A stretch of 64,000 bases of DNA from DASQPR01 sp963724705 (GCA_963724705.1 CAVRVS010000004.1:744001-808000), one strand, 5' to 3'; positions 9,931-19,972 are shown, numbered from the stretch's first letter. The notes: generated by a model from the sequence alone, not told the origin. Numbers and translations: made by a program.

Positions 9931-10085
9931 GTCTATCTCCCACCCGAGCGTCGTGTCGCTATCGCCGTACCCAACGTATGCGATTTCGCCACTTGCCTCG
10001 GACGGATTCACGTTTCGTGCATGTCAGGTTGACCGTGGAGACGCACAGATCAACAACCGAGCTCCATGACGAGATCGGCCGGCGA

Positions 10086-10442
10086 TTATCGACTCGACCA
10101 GATCGCGAATCCGCAACCTCCCAATAGCACGCACGCCACGGATACGGCGGTGCAGACTCGCGACAGATGCCGCTGTCGACGGATCGCCGCAACGACGGCC
10201 ATGAGTGCGAACCCCACGACGATATCGACGTCCAACAGCGCCAGTGCACGGTTCGCCCGCGCGGCCGCCTCGGCCGACGCGGCGGGATTGTTGTCGTAGC
10301 TCAGGACCCACTGATCGAGCGCGGCGTCCAAGAATTGGTTGATTTCGATCAGGGCTCCGACGACGGTAGCCGCGGCGACCACAAACATCGTCATGATCGT
10401 CACAGTCTCGCGCGGTTTGGTCGTTGACTCAGGCACGGGCAT
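10086..10442 (-). CDS. Small membrane protein, unknown
   Basis: A 118-residue protein with about three hydrophobic segments: VTIMTMFVVAAATVVGALI near residues 14-32, LLDVDIVVGFALMAVVAAI near 69-87 and VCTAVSVACVLLGGCGFAIW near 96-115. The loop between the first two is polar (DNNPAASAEAAARANRA). No family recognised. It starts with ATG at 10442 and lies between gnd and the DUF4331 gene on the same strand; the 131-base gap to DUF4331 shows no hairpin. Confidence 0.5.
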   Translation of the reverse strand: MPVPESTTKPRETVTIMTMFVVAAATVVGALIEINQFLDAALDQWVLSYDNNPAASAEAAARANRALALLDVDIVVGFALMAVVAAIRRQRHLSRVCTAVSVACVLLGGCGFAIWSSR

Positions 10443-10573
10443 GACGCTATGAGCCGGCCGAGGCTCGCTACACCGGACGACTGCTCATTCGCCCTGAGTA
10501 CGCGTACTCAGGACGAAGCTGGTCTGCGCCTGTCCGGCGTTCACTGCCTCCGGATCAGGCCACGGACTCGTGC

Positions 10574-11596
10574 CTACGCTGGCACGACGTACGGGAAACT
10601 GCCGGCGCGGTCACGCTGCGATACCGACGGTCCGAGGCCAGAGGTTGTGGCGGCGTTGAGGACGAGCGAGAACATGACTTCGGGAGCGTTGTCGGCCATA
10701 GTGCGACCGTTGCGGGTGGCGAACCCGTACGTTGCCGGGGTCCCTACCTCGTAGGACAGCATGTCCGGGAACAACATCCGGGCGACGGTCTGCCCATATC
10801 CGGGCGCGTCTTCGGACGTACCGCTCGCGGCGACGACGGCGGTGACCGTGTCGGCGATGTATTTGCCGTCGGCGTTGAGATCGGCGGACGGGTGGCGGTC
10901 GTTGGCGGGGTTGCTGAAGTCGGTGTCGTCGGGCCAGAAGATGGGCCACATCATGGGGTGACCGGCCCGGTTGATCTGCCGCCATCCGCCGGCGTCGGTA
11001 GCAAGCTTGGTGGCGCACCAGACACCAATGTGCGCTCCCGCGTGCAGCTGCGGATGCTGGTGGGAGACCTCAATGACGATTGAGTCCACGGTCGTGTCGG
11101 CGAAGCTGTTCTGCGCATTGGCGCCGTTCCAGGCCGATCCGTCCACGGCCGTGCCGTTCTTGAACGCCGCGTTGACGGTTCCGAGTTGCGCGAGATCGAT
11201 GTAGAACGGATCTCGAATGCGTCCGGCCCACAGGCGCGTGTCGTTCATGCCGGCCGATGCGCCGGTCTGACCGTCGAGAACGAGTGTGCCGGTCGCGTTG
11301 TCGTCGCGGGCGTCGTCGCCGGTGAGAGCGTGGAGCTGCAATGCTTGCCGCCCCGTGGAGTCGGCCTCGCCGAAGGAGACGCGGTAGGTCAGTTCCTCGA
11401 ACTCGCGGCCGTCAAAGTGGATCTTGAACTCGTACCGCCCTTCCGGATGGAAGCCGGGCTGGATGTCGGGACCGGTAATCGTCGAGTTGACATCCATGAC
11501 GAAGACGGTGCTGTGGTGACCTGGAAACACGTAAAGGTCGTCGATGTAGAGCCGGCCGTTCTGCCGCGCGAGCGGGGTGTCGAGATGGTGGGACAT
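10574..11596 (-). CDS. DUF4331 family protein
   Basis: A 340-residue protein of the DUF4331 family, beginning MSHHLDTPLARQNGRLYIDD. Other family blocks are VFVMDVNSTITG, YEFKIHFDGREFEELTYRVSF, LWAGRIRDPFYIDLAQL and a C-terminal WPIFWPDDTDFSNPANDRHP. The function of this family is not established. No signal peptide is visible, so a cytoplasmic location is likely. ATG 11596 is preceded by GAGAGGAGCAACGGC, a good ribosome site; upstream in-frame sequence belongs to noncoding DNA. Confidence 0.85.
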   Translation of the reverse strand: MSHHLDTPLARQNGRLYIDDLYVFPGHHSTVFVMDVNSTITGPDIQPGFHPEGRYEFKIHFDGREFEELTYRVSFGEADSTGRQALQLHALTGDDARDDNATGTLVLDGQTGASAGMNDTRLWAGRIRDPFYIDLAQLGTVNAAFKNGTAVDGSAWNGANAQNSFADTTVDSIVIEVSHQHPQLHAGAHIGVWCATKLATDAGGWRQINRAGHPMMWPIFWPDDTDFSNPANDRHPSADLNADGKYIADTVTAVVAASGTSEDAPGYGQTVARMLFPDMLSYEVGTPATYGFATRNGRTMADNAPEVMFSLVLNAATTSGLGPSVSQRDRAGSFPYVVPA

Positions 11597-11711
11597 GCCG
11601 TTGCTCCTCTCAGGTGAGATCGACTCACCAACGCTAGCAACGGAGGGTCCACGTTTCTGGCGAATCGGTGCTCGGGACGACCGGCGTGCGCCGACCCGAG
11701 CCGGCGCTGAC

Positions 11712-13895
11712 TCAGGACCCCGAAGCGCTCGGTTGAGCCGGCGCGCTTGATGGCGCCGAGGTCGGGGTGTTCGACGGGGACGGTGCTCCGGTCGGAGCAC
11801 TCGCCGTCGGCGACGGCGTCGAAGACGGGGCTGGCGACGGCTGGGACGACGGTGACGCACTGCCGGACGGGGACGGTGCGGGCGTGGTCGCAGGGTGGGG
11901 GCGCGCCGGCTCGGTGAGATGCGGCGGGTTGAAATGCGGGCTCGGCGCGACAAGGAGCGCGAACAATGCCACGACTGCCGCCACAACGGCTCCTGCACCC
12001 GCAACGGCGGTCGCTCCGCCCACGAGAGCGCGCCCATCGCGCCGCCATTCGGACTGCCGCCGCACGCGCAGCTCAGGCGGCAGCGCGGCGCGTTGCGCGG
12101 CCAGGCTGTTGGCGGGAGCGGCCAGGAATCCGATGGTCGGTACGAGCAGAAGCACCGCCAACAACGGTCCGCTGGCGGTGTCGACCCGCGTGAGAGAGGC
12201 CACGATCGCGGCGACACCGAGAACGCCGAGCGCCGTCTCGGCCCAGTTGGCGGCGAACGCCCGCCACACGGACGCCCGCTCGGCGACCTTGGGCGTGCGC
12301 AGGAAGGCGGCCTTCCGGGCGAACAATCCCTGCACCGAAGCGCGGGCCACGGTGAGCCCGGTCGATTGCCAGATGAAGAACGCGCCGAGCGCATCTCGCA
12401 GAGATGCACCCGTACCACGACGCATCAGTGAGAGGGCGCGGACGAGACCAAGCGCAACCAGGATGGCGATCGCAGCGACGAGAAAGACGGTCATCTTGCG
12501 GAAGAGCTGCCCGCCACCGGTCGCCAGGTTGATCGCCCCGCCGAGCATCAGGACGTAGAAGATCACTCCCATCAGGTCGCCGTACCACTGGATCGCCCCG
12601 CACAGGTATGCCCACCGTTGGGCCGCGCTGAGTCGCCCCGCGGACGAGCGCGAGAACAGGCTGCGCCAATGCATCCGGAACAGCTGGATCCCGCCGAAGC
12701 ACCAGCGGTAGCGCTGACTCTTGAGCGCCTCGAACGTCAACGGCATGACGCCGTACCCGAATGACTCATCGATGTGGAGCCCGGACCAACCGGCCCGCAG
12801 CAATCGGAGCGAAAGCTCCGCGTCTTCGGTGATGCACCACTCGTCCCAACCGCCGAGCTGTTCGAGCGCGCTACGTCGGATCAGGCCCATGGTCCCCGCG
12901 AAGATCGCGCCGTCGTGTTCATTCCGCGAGGGCTGGGTGACCGCGAAGAAATACTGGTACGAGTAGTAGAGCCGCCGATAGAACGGGTCCTGCGACCAGT
13001 CGCGATAATCCTGTGGCGCCTGGACGAAGCCGACGCCGGGGTCCGCGAACAGTGGTGCGCATCGGCGCAGGAAGCTCGCGTCGACCTGGTAGTCGGAGTC
13101 GACGACGCCCACAACCTCGGCGCGCGGATCGGTGAGTCGTTGCAGGGCGAAGTTCAGTGCGCCCGACTTGTATCCGGGCCAGTCGGAAAGGTGGACGAAC
13201 TTGACACCGTTGGCCGCACACCACGCTTCGATCGGCCGCCAGGAATCCTCGTCCTCGGAATTGTCGTCAATCGCGACGATCTCGTACGCCGGATAGTCGA
13301 GGCGCAGCAACGATTTCAGCGTCTCGATCACCATCTCCGGCGGTTCGTTGTGGGCCGGAACGTGCAGGCTGACGAACGGCGTGGCGTCCGGAATCGTTGT
13401 CGTCGGGGTCACGCGGCGACGCCAGTCCTCGGTGCCGAGCGAATCGCACAGCTCCCACAGGTACGCGCAGGCGAGAAACGACGTGAACGCCTCGAGGACC
13501 CAGAGAATGACTCCGCCGACCGTGCTGAGCGGGCCGAGGTGACTGGCGAACGTCCACCACAACAGATAGGCGAGGTAGGCAATGAACAAGTAGACGCCAC
13601 ACGCCCAGGCCACATGCGCAAGACCGCCCCAGCGTCGCGTCAGCGGCAGCCAGACGATGCACATGGCGACGAGCGAACCGACCGCGATGACGAGCAGATG
13701 GGTTCCGACGCCGAACAGCCGCAACAGCGCGACATCGACCAGCGCGGTCACGGCCGTGGCGACCATCGCGTACACGAATCGTCGACCGACGTGGAACCAA
13801 CCGCGCCCACCGAAACGCCGCCGCGGAAACGTGAGCAGAGCAAGCGATGTAAAAGGACCCGCCACGAGGCCCGACAGGAGCAGCGCCGCCAGCAT
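11712..13895 (-). CDS. Membrane-bound family 2 glycosyltransferase (cellulose-synthase-like)
   Basis: A 727-residue processive-type beta-glycosyltransferase. Four or five N-terminal membrane helices are followed by a GT2 catalytic domain: HVPAHNEPPEMVIETL, the UDP-binding IDDNSEDED, the DxD-like VDSDYQVD, the catalytic TEDAELSLR and the QxxRW motif in SQRYRWCFGG. More membrane helices follow. The last 75 or so residues are an unusual Pro/Ser/Thr-rich tail (PSPSGSASPSS and similar), probably a linker or wall-spanning segment. ATG 13895 is chosen for its GGAGG six bases upstream; the frame extends further without a better start. The polymer made cannot be told from sequence. Confidence 0.9.
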   Translation of the reverse strand: MLAALLLSGLVAGPFTSLALLTFPRRRFGGRGWFHVGRRFVYAMVATAVTALVDVALLRLFGVGTHLLVIAVGSLVAMCIVWLPLTRRWGGLAHVAWACGVYLFIAYLAYLLWWTFASHLGPLSTVGGVILWVLEAFTSFLACAYLWELCDSLGTEDWRRRVTPTTTIPDATPFVSLHVPAHNEPPEMVIETLKSLLRLDYPAYEIVAIDDNSEDEDSWRPIEAWCAANGVKFVHLSDWPGYKSGALNFALQRLTDPRAEVVGVVDSDYQVDASFLRRCAPLFADPGVGFVQAPQDYRDWSQDPFYRRLYYSYQYFFAVTQPSRNEHDGAIFAGTMGLIRRSALEQLGGWDEWCITEDAELSLRLLRAGWSGLHIDESFGYGVMPLTFEALKSQRYRWCFGGIQLFRMHWRSLFSRSSAGRLSAAQRWAYLCGAIQWYGDLMGVIFYVLMLGGAINLATGGGQLFRKMTVFLVAAIAILVALGLVRALSLMRRGTGASLRDALGAFFIWQSTGLTVARASVQGLFARKAAFLRTPKVAERASVWRAFAANWAETALGVLGVAAIVASLTRVDTASGPLLAVLLLVPTIGFLAAPANSLAAQRAALPPELRVRRQSEWRRDGRALVGGATAVAGAGAVVAAVVALFALLVAPSPHFNPPHLTEPARPHPATTPAPSPSGSASPSSQPSPAPSSTPSPTASAPTGAPSPSNTPTSAPSSAPAQPSASGS

Positions 13896-14240
13896 CTCTA
13901 ACCTCCACCGGGTACGGACCGTGACGATCCCGTACTGCTCCCCGACGGACTTGGACGAGATCCGGATAACCAGTTCCCCGATACAACGGTGGATACACAT
14001 GCCGAGGTCAGCGAGCTAGTCGGCGGGATCAGCGGCGGAGCCTCACGCTCGAGCATCCGATGTTTGTTCGCGCCGGCCGCAGCACGGCGGGCTCAGTCCG
14101 ACGGTGGAATCGAGCGGCCGATCGGCTGACGGCGCCATCGAGACACGGACGCCGATATCGCCGCCGCGCTGACGACTCAGTGATAACGCGGTGACAATCA
14201 GTTGAAAGCCGACCGACCGCCACAACAAGGAGGGTCTGAC
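13896..14240 (+). other. Divergent intergenic region, no gene seen
   Basis: These 345 bases separate the GT2 gene (leftward) from the DUF4389 gene (rightward) and should hold both promoters. I find no convincing open frame, long hairpin or known operator in them. Confidence 0.5.
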
Positions 14241-14873
14241 ATGCAGCCGACAAACTACCCGGTGACCTTCGCCATCGGATTCCCCGATCGACCGCTCAAT
14301 CGACTGACCACATTCTTCCGGATCTTCGTCGCGATACCCATCCTGATCGTCCTCGGCACGGTCGATGGCTCAACGTGGTCGGTGGGAAGCGGCTCGGACG
14401 CCAGGACGGTCGCCGTCGGTACCGGAGGTCTACTCTTCTTCGCGCCGTTGCTGATGATCTTGTTCCGGCGCAAGTATCCGCGCTGGTGGTTCGACTTCAA
14501 CCTGGAGCTTCAACGATTCGCCAACCGTACGGCGGCATACCTGGCGCTGATGGACGACCGCTATCCGGCCACGGACGACGAACAATCGGTACGCCTCGAA
14601 TATCGCTACCCGGACGCGTCGAGCGAGCTGAACCGGTGGTTGCCGCTCGTCAAGTGGCTCCTTGCCATCCCGCACTACATCGTGTTGTTCTTCCTGCAGA
14701 TCGGTGTCGTGGTGGCGGTGATCATCGCCTGGTTTGCGATCCTGTTCACCGGCCGGTACCCGCGAGCCTTGTTCAATTACGTCGAGGGCGTCATCCGTTG
14801 GCACAACCGGGTGATCGCCTACGCATTCGTGCTCGTTACCGACGCGTACCCGCCGTTCCGTCTCTCGGCCTGA
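14241..14873 (+). CDS. DUF4389 membrane protein
   Basis: A 210-residue membrane protein of the DUF4389 family, with the signature YPVTFAIGFPDRPLNRLTTFFR, a first helix (IFVAIPILIVLGTV), a second after the glycine-rich loop, the motif FRRKYPRWWFDFNLELQRF, then LVKWLLAIPHYIVLFFL and ILFTGRYPRALFNYVEGVIRW. Function unknown. ATG 14241 follows AAGGAGGG, a strong ribosome site; in-frame codons upstream are not coding-like. A strong hairpin follows the stop. Confidence 0.9.
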   Translation: MQPTNYPVTFAIGFPDRPLNRLTTFFRIFVAIPILIVLGTVDGSTWSVGSGSDARTVAVGTGGLLFFAPLLMILFRRKYPRWWFDFNLELQRFANRTAAYLALMDDRYPATDDEQSVRLEYRYPDASSELNRWLPLVKWLLAIPHYIVLFFLQIGVVVAVIIAWFAILFTGRYPRALFNYVEGVIRWHNRVIAYAFVLVTDAYPPFRLSA

Positions 14874-14885
14874 GCCACATGCATC

Positions 14886-14912
14886 GGGTCGGACCGCAAT
14901 GCGGTCCGACCC
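14886..14912 (+). terminator. GC-rich hairpin after the DUF4389 gene
   Basis: GGGTCGGACCGC and GCGGTCCGACCC form a perfect 12-bp stem with a tiny CAAT-like loop, 13 bases after the stop codon. There is no U-tract, as is usual for actinobacterial terminators. Confidence 0.7.
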
Positions 14913-15045
14913 TCAGCGTCGCGCACGGAACCGGTCATTGCGGCGGCACGCAGGTAGCAACCTAGGGACCCACGAGACAAGGCTCAGCGACGCGCGGACG
15001 CGATCTGGGTCTGGGGAACGATGCCCGACGGTCGGGTCCCTGGTC

Positions 15046-15267
15046 TCACCAGGTGGTCTCCGGTATCACCGGCTGGTCGTCGCGCGGTGCCTCGACGCAC
15101 GCGTCGGTGCCGGGAAAGACCAGGGCTTCGTGGTCGTTGTCGAGCCACCGCACGATGTACGGAGGCGTCCCGTCGTAGTGTCGCAGTTGAGTGATCACGC
15201 CGACCCGTCCGGGATCACCCACGTGCGTGCCCCGAAGAACTAGCCGGTCGCCGATATGCCCGTTCAT
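15046..15267 (-). CDS. DUF1918 domain protein
   Basis: A 73-residue SH3-like protein of the DUF1918 family: GDRLVLRGTHVGDPGRVGVI, then PPYIVRWLDNDHEALVFPGTDA. Such proteins occur alone or next to stress-response genes and their function is unknown. ATG 15267 is preceded by TAGGAGGTCTCC. It transcribes toward DUF4389, on the other side of the 14886-14912 hairpin. The 361-base region on its other side, up to 15628, contains no recognisable gene; a weak DosR-like match there (15495-15509) was not accepted. Confidence 0.85.
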   Translation of the reverse strand: MNGHIGDRLVLRGTHVGDPGRVGVITQLRHYDGTPPYIVRWLDNDHEALVFPGTDACVEAPRDDQPVIPETTW

Positions 15268-15628
15268 GGAGACCTCCTATGCGACGGCCGAAACTGGCAT
15301 AAACCTCAACCTTCAGTATGCCGACCGGCCCGGCCGCCCGTGCCGTGTCACCAGACTCGGCGGCACAGCGCGCGAGCCGGTTGCGGTCGCAAACGCTGTT
15401 AAGCGTGCAAGATCCGTCCGGCTGGCCATCTGAGCGATTCATGGCTGCGGCGCTGCCTGGGCGAAATCGGGCGGCGATAGCGGGCTCATGGACAGGGGCC
15501 GTTGGTCCCCCGCAACAGATGACGGTGGACCCTACTGCCGGACCCGGGCCGCGGCGGACAGTAACGCACAGAACACAAACCCCAACAGCAACTCGAGCAA
15601 CACAACCGAATGGAGAAGGGTGATTCCC

Positions 15629-16217
15629 ATGCGCCGCAAGGTTTTCGACGTACTCGCCAGCCTCGGTGGTCTGGTCGTCGTGGTCATGCTGGTGGTTGCG
15701 GGCGGCCTGGCGATGTGGGGCTACAGCTTCGCAAATTCCAGCGTCCACACCCAACTGGCACAGCAACAGATCGTCTTCCCGGACAAGGGCAGTGAGGCTC
15801 TCGCGAGTCCGCAGATCGGCCCGTATCTGAACAAGTACGCCGGCCAGAACCTGACGACCGGCGCCCAGGCGAAGGCCTACGCCGACCACTTCATCGCGGT
15901 GCACCTGTCCGAGATGCCGTTGGGTGGCGTCTACTCGAAGGTCAGTGCGGCCTCGCGGGCCAACCCGAACGATGCGAAGCTTGCCGCCGAGGTGCAGACG
16001 TCCTTCCAGGGCACGACCTTGCGCGGTCTGCTGCTGGAGGCGTACGCGTTCTCGGTGTTCGCGACGATCGCACTCTGGGCCGGCATCGCCTCGTTCGTTC
16101 TCGCGGCCCTGCTCCTGATTCTGGTCGGCTTTGGTCTTCTGGCACGCTCGACGGGTTCCCGAGACCGCCGAAATCCTCGCTCGGGCCAAGACCACGACGA
16201 TGCCGGTCACGGCCTGA
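15629..16217 (+). CDS. Two-helix membrane protein, unknown (probable frame break near the end)
   Basis: Membrane protein with an N-terminal helix (VLASLGGLVVVVMLVVAGGLAMWGY in part, residues 6-31), an outward domain rich in Ala/Asn (QQQIVFPDKGSEAL, YAGQNLTTGAQAKAYADHFI) and a second helix near residues 145-175 (FATIALWAGIASFVLAALLL). Actinobacterial homologues are often mislabelled as LigA. In the starting frame it runs to 16438, over the next gene's start. One base change near 16160 instead gives a tail VPETAEILARAKTTTMPVTA and a stop at 16215-16217, before a terminator-like hairpin. I prefer this end. ATG 15629 follows GGAGAAGGG. Confidence 0.65.
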
Positions 16218-16245
16218 CACCGGCAGCACTCGTCCAGGTACGGCA

Positions 16246-16276
16246 AGCGGCCCCTCGCGACAGGCGGGGGGCCGCT
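16246..16276 (+). terminator. GC-rich hairpin terminator
   Basis: AGCGGCCCC and GGGGCCGCT form a perfect 9-bp stem around a 13-base loop. It lies 29 bases after the preferred stop of the membrane protein and before the alcohol dehydrogenase, and supports that shorter gene end. Confidence 0.6.
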
Positions 16277-16434
16277 CCACGCGATGTGAACGGGTCGGCC
16301 GACCGTACCGGGTCAGGTCATTCGGCCCTCACCCCGCCGCGGATGCACGCGCAGTCTGGAGCTCGAGGTCGGGCCAGCCGCACATATGACAAAGGCCCCC
16401 AGGCGTCACCCGACCACGACGTGAGGAGCACACG

Positions 16435-17478
16435 ATGAAGGCAATGGTGTACGGCGGCCCGGGCAACAAGTCGTGGACGGACGTTCCCGACCCAGCCATC
16501 ATCAATCCCGGTGACGCGATCATCCAGGTGGACGCGGTCACCATCTGCGGCACCGACCTGCACATCCTGGGCGGCGACGTACCGGCCGTCACGCCGGGAC
16601 GCATCCTCGGCCACGAGGCGGTCGGCACCGTCGTGGACGTCGGCAGCGGCGTCAACACTCTCGCCCCCGGCGACCGCGTGCTCGCTTCCTGCATCACGGC
16701 CTGCGGCACCTGCCGCTACTGCCGCGTCGGCAGCTACGGCCAATGCCTCGGCGGCGGCGGCTGGATCCTCGGACACAAGATCGACGGCGTGCAGGCCGAA
16801 TTCGCGCGGCTGCCGTTCGCGGACCTGTCGACCTACAAACTGCCCGCGGCGGTTCGGGACGAGGACGCCGTACTCCTGGCCGACATCTTGCCGACGTCCT
16901 ATGAGGTTGGCGTCCGCAACGGTTCCGTGCAGCCGGGCGACACGGTTGTCATCGTTGGTGCCGGACCGATCGGTCTCGCCGCGATCCTGACCGCGCGCCT
17001 CTACTCGCCGTCGCGGATCATCGTCATCGACAAGGCGGAGCCCCGGTTGGCCGCGGCCAAGCAGTTCGGCGCCGACATCACGGTGCTGCCCGACGCCAAC
17101 CCGCTCGAGGTCGTCCGCGCCGTCACCGACGGACTCGGCGCCGACGTCGTCATCGAGGCCGTCGGCACGCCGCAGACCTTCGAACTGTGCACCACGTTGG
17201 TCCGACCGGGCGGGCACGTCGCCAACATCGGCGTGCACGGCAAGCCGGCCACGCTGCACCTGGAAGATCTGTGGATCCGCAACATCACGATCACCACGGG
17301 CCTCGTCGACACCTACTCCACACCGACATTGCTGACGATGCTCGCCGCCGGCCAGCTCGACGTGGCCACCATGGTCACCCACCGGTACGGCCTCGACGAG
17401 TTCGAGGTCGCCTACGACACCTTCGCCCACCCGGCCGACACCGGCGCCCTCAAGGTCCTGCTGACGCGCAATCGTTGA
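16435..17478 (+). CDS. Zinc-dependent alcohol dehydrogenase
   Basis: A 347-residue medium-chain dehydrogenase. Catalytic zinc ligands are in TICGTDLHILGG (Cys38) and GHEAVGTVVDVG (His about 60). The structural zinc site is CGTCRYCRVGSYGQC near residues 90-105. The NAD(P) fold has VVIVGAGPIGLAAI followed by IVIDKAEPRLAAAKQFGAD. The order and spacing resemble the Zn-ADH group active on small alcohols or polyols; the substrate is not deducible. GAGGAG lies upstream of ATG 16435. Single gene, intact frame. Confidence 0.92.
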   Translation: MKAMVYGGPGNKSWTDVPDPAIINPGDAIIQVDAVTICGTDLHILGGDVPAVTPGRILGHEAVGTVVDVGSGVNTLAPGDRVLASCITACGTCRYCRVGSYGQCLGGGGWILGHKIDGVQAEFARLPFADLSTYKLPAAVRDEDAVLLADILPTSYEVGVRNGSVQPGDTVVIVGAGPIGLAAILTARLYSPSRIIVIDKAEPRLAAAKQFGADITVLPDANPLEVVRAVTDGLGADVVIEAVGTPQTFELCTTLVRPGGHVANIGVHGKPATLHLEDLWIRNITITTGLVDTYSTPTLLTMLAAGQLDVATMVTHRYGLDEFEVAYDTFAHPADTGALKVLLTRNR

Positions 17479-17710
17479 GATTGCCCGCAGATCCGGTCGA
17501 AGCTGTGAACCACGGATGGTCACCGGACAAGTGCGCTCTGCTGCGGTTCTGCCCGATCGGGGTCCCGCCATCGACGGACGGCCGATCCGAGCCTATATTT
17601 TCGACGGTGCGAGCGATGCGGACAGGAGATGCCGGAGATCCCGCCGACATCGGCGGGGACATCTCGTTGCGTCTGCGCCGTGGCGGGAACATCGCGTGAC
17701 GTCGCGACAC

Positions 17711-19385
17711 ATGGCTGAACCGCCTCGACACGCGTCGTACGGTCCCGGAACCCAGCGCCGGCCGGTCCACGACGATCCTCGTCCGGGTCAGCCGACGTTC
17801 GTGGCGGCATCCCGGCACGGGACGGGTCGGCCACCGCCGATGACCGTCACCGCGACGGGCAGCATTCCACGGGTACGGGTGCCCGAGCCGGCCGACCTCC
17901 GGCCGGGGCGGCAGCGCGGCGCGGCCGGCCTTGCCTCGCGCGGGGCTCCTGGGGTCGGAGCCCCCGCTGGAGCGGCCGTGGCTGGGGTCACGGCGGGCTC
18001 AGCCCCCGCCGCACTGCATCATGAGTTCGTCGGCGACTGGGGCTTTCAGCCGATCGTGCCGGAGCGGGCGGACCGCGGCGCACGACTCTTCCTGGTCATT
18101 TCGTTCTGGTTCATGCTCGCCGTCTCGATCGAGTTGTGGTGGCTCGACACGCCTTGGCACTCGGTGCACGGCACGGCCGCCGTACTCACCGAGAGCGGTC
18201 GGGTCACCGGGATGGCCGCCGGGTTCTTCCTGCTGACGCAGATTCTCCTGATGAGCCGGATCAGCGTGCTCGAACGGTCCGTCGGATCGCACGATCTGCT
18301 GGTCTGGCATCGCGACACTCGGGGCCGCCGTAGTCGTCCTCGTCGTCGCTCACGTTGTCCTGATCACGCTCGGCTACGCCGGTGAGGCCGGGATCTCGGT
18401 CTTCGATCAGACCGGACGGTTGTGGAACACGCCGACCGCGATGATCAGCGCGTACGTCGCGACCGGAGTACTCGTGGCAATCGGGCTGCTGGCCATCAGA
18501 TCGGTGCGCAGCCGCATGCCGTACGAGCTGTGGTATTACCTGCACTTGTCGAGCTACCTCGTGTTGCTGCTCGCCTACGGCCACCAGTTCGCCGCGGGCC
18601 AGGAGCTCAGCAAGGGCGGATTCGGGCACTGGTACTGGGTTGCTCTCTACGTGGTGACCGTCGCGTGCGTGGTGTGGGGGCGGCTGATCCGACCGATCCG
18701 GCTGAACGCGCGCCACCGATTGCGAGTGGCCGACGTCGTTGCCGAGGCCGGTGACATGGTGTCGATCTACATCACCGGACGGCGTCTGGAAGACCTGGAC
18801 GTGCGGGCGGGGCAGTACTTCCGGTGGCGCTTCCTCGCCCGCGGCTGCTGGTGGCAGGCGCATCCGTTCTCCCTGTCCGCGGCTCCGAACGGACGCTGGT
18901 TGCGGCTGACCATCAAGGTGGTCGGCAAGCACACGTCGGATCTGCGCCGGTTGCGACCGGGCGTCGCGGTATTCGCGGAAGGCCCGTGGGGCATCTTCAC
19001 CGCGGATCAGCGCCGGCATCCGGCCGCTTTGTTGATCGCCGGCGGCAGCGGAATCGCGCCGATCCGCGCGCTGCTGGAAGAGCTTCCCACGGGTACGGTC
19101 ATCATCTACCGCGCGCGCTCCCTCGACGAGCTGGTGTTCCGGGACGAGCTCGAATGGCTGGCCGACAATCGAGAGGCGCGGCTCTGGTACGTGCTCGGCT
19201 CGCGGGACGATCCGGGTCCGCGACGGGCGTTCTCCGCGGCCGGCATGCGCGAGCTGGTGCCGGACGTCAAACGGCGCGACGTCTACCTGTGTGGACCGCC
19301 CGGCCTGGTCGAAACGTCGCTGAAGGCGCTCAAGCCGCTCCGCATCCGGCGCCGCCAGATTCACATGGATCCGTTCGAGTTCTAG
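17711..19385 (+). CDS. Ferric-reductase-like transmembrane flavoprotein, module 1 (one frame break)
   Basis: NAD(P)H-dependent membrane oxidoreductase. After about 110 residues of Pro/Arg/Gly-rich leader come membrane helices (FLVISFWFMLAVSIELWW, GMAAGFFLLTQILLM, a His-bearing WHRDLGAAVVV helix, YELWYYLHLSSYLVLLLAYGH), a ferric-reductase-type heme domain. The cytosolic part has an FAD site (GQYFRWRF, HPFSLSAAP) and an NAD site (LLIAGGSGIAPIRALLEE, DVYLCGPPGLVE), ending DPFEF. One extra A near 18318 shifts the frame. ATG 17711 is a choice; ATG 17840 is possible. It is followed 14 bases later by an FMN-binding protein and ApbE, so it likely feeds electrons from NAD(P)H across the membrane. Confidence 0.88.
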
Positions 19386-19399
19386 CTAAGGAGTTCGAA

Positions 19400-19972
19400 T
19401 TGCGTCGCGCCACCGCCGTTGTCCTCGGTACCGTCACCGGCGCCGGCCTGCTGGTCGGGGCCAAGGTCGGCAACGCGCCGTTCGCGCCGTCGGGCTGCGG
19501 CCACCGCGACCGTCGTGGCCGGCCCTCCCGGCGAGACCGCTCGTCCCGGTGGGCCCGACGGGCGAATCGGCCACGGCCGTTGCTCCGTCGCCCAGCGGCC
19601 ATGCGTCAGCGAAGCCAACATCGCCGCGCGCACGCGTCGGCTCCGTCGCCGAAATCGACGTCGAAGCCGTCCGCGGCACCGACGCCCAAACCGACGCCGA
19701 CCGGTCCGCGCGACGGCACGTACAAGGCGTCGTCGAGCGAGCGCTACGGGACCCTCACGTTGACGGTTTCGATCTCCGGACATCGGATCACCGCCATCAC
19801 GGCGGCCTACGACTCTCGTTCGCCGGAATACTGCACCACGAAGGCGTGCCCGACTCTGCGCTCGGAGGCACTTGCCGCCCAGAGCGCCAATATCGCGACG
19901 GTTTCCGGTGCCACCTACACCTCCGACGCGTACAAGGCCGCCTTGAGCGCGGTCTTGAAATCGGCCGGGTGA
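19400..19972 (+). CDS. FMN-binding domain protein, module 1 (several frame breaks)
   Basis: Membrane-anchored extracytosolic protein carrying covalent FMN. TTG 19400 follows AAGGAG; the N-terminus RRATAVVLGTVTGAGLLVG is a signal anchor. A Ser/Pro/Thr/Lys linker follows (KPTPTGPRDG), then the FMN-binding domain: DGTYKASSSERYGTLTLTVS, ITAITAAYDSRSPEY, LRSEALAAQSANIATVSGATYTSDAYKAAL. The Thr of SGAT is the residue ApbE flavinylates. The linker passes through all three frames, which needs about three single-base changes between 19490 and 19650. It lies between the ferric-reductase-like gene and apbE, its expected electron donor and flavin transferase. Confidence 0.82.
   Translation: MRRATAVVLGTVTGAGLLVGAKVGNAPFAPSGCGHRDRRGRPSRRDRSSRWARRANRPRPLLRRPAAMRQRSQHRRAHASAPSPKSTSKPSAAPTPKPTPTGPRDGTYKASSSERYGTLTLTVSISGHRITAITAAYDSRSPEYCTTKACPTLRSEALAAQSANIATVSGATYTSDAYKAALSAVLKSAG

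Noticed and set aside
12774..13901. Plus-strand open frame opposite the GT2 gene.
   Set aside because: Composition is Arg/Glu/Gln-rich without domains; the GT2 motifs on the other strand are decisive.
15495..15509. DosR-like sequence between the DUF1918 gene and the membrane protein gene.
   Set aside because: On the minus strand it differs from the core at three fixed positions and stands over 220 bases from the DUF1918 start, much weaker than the four accepted boxes.
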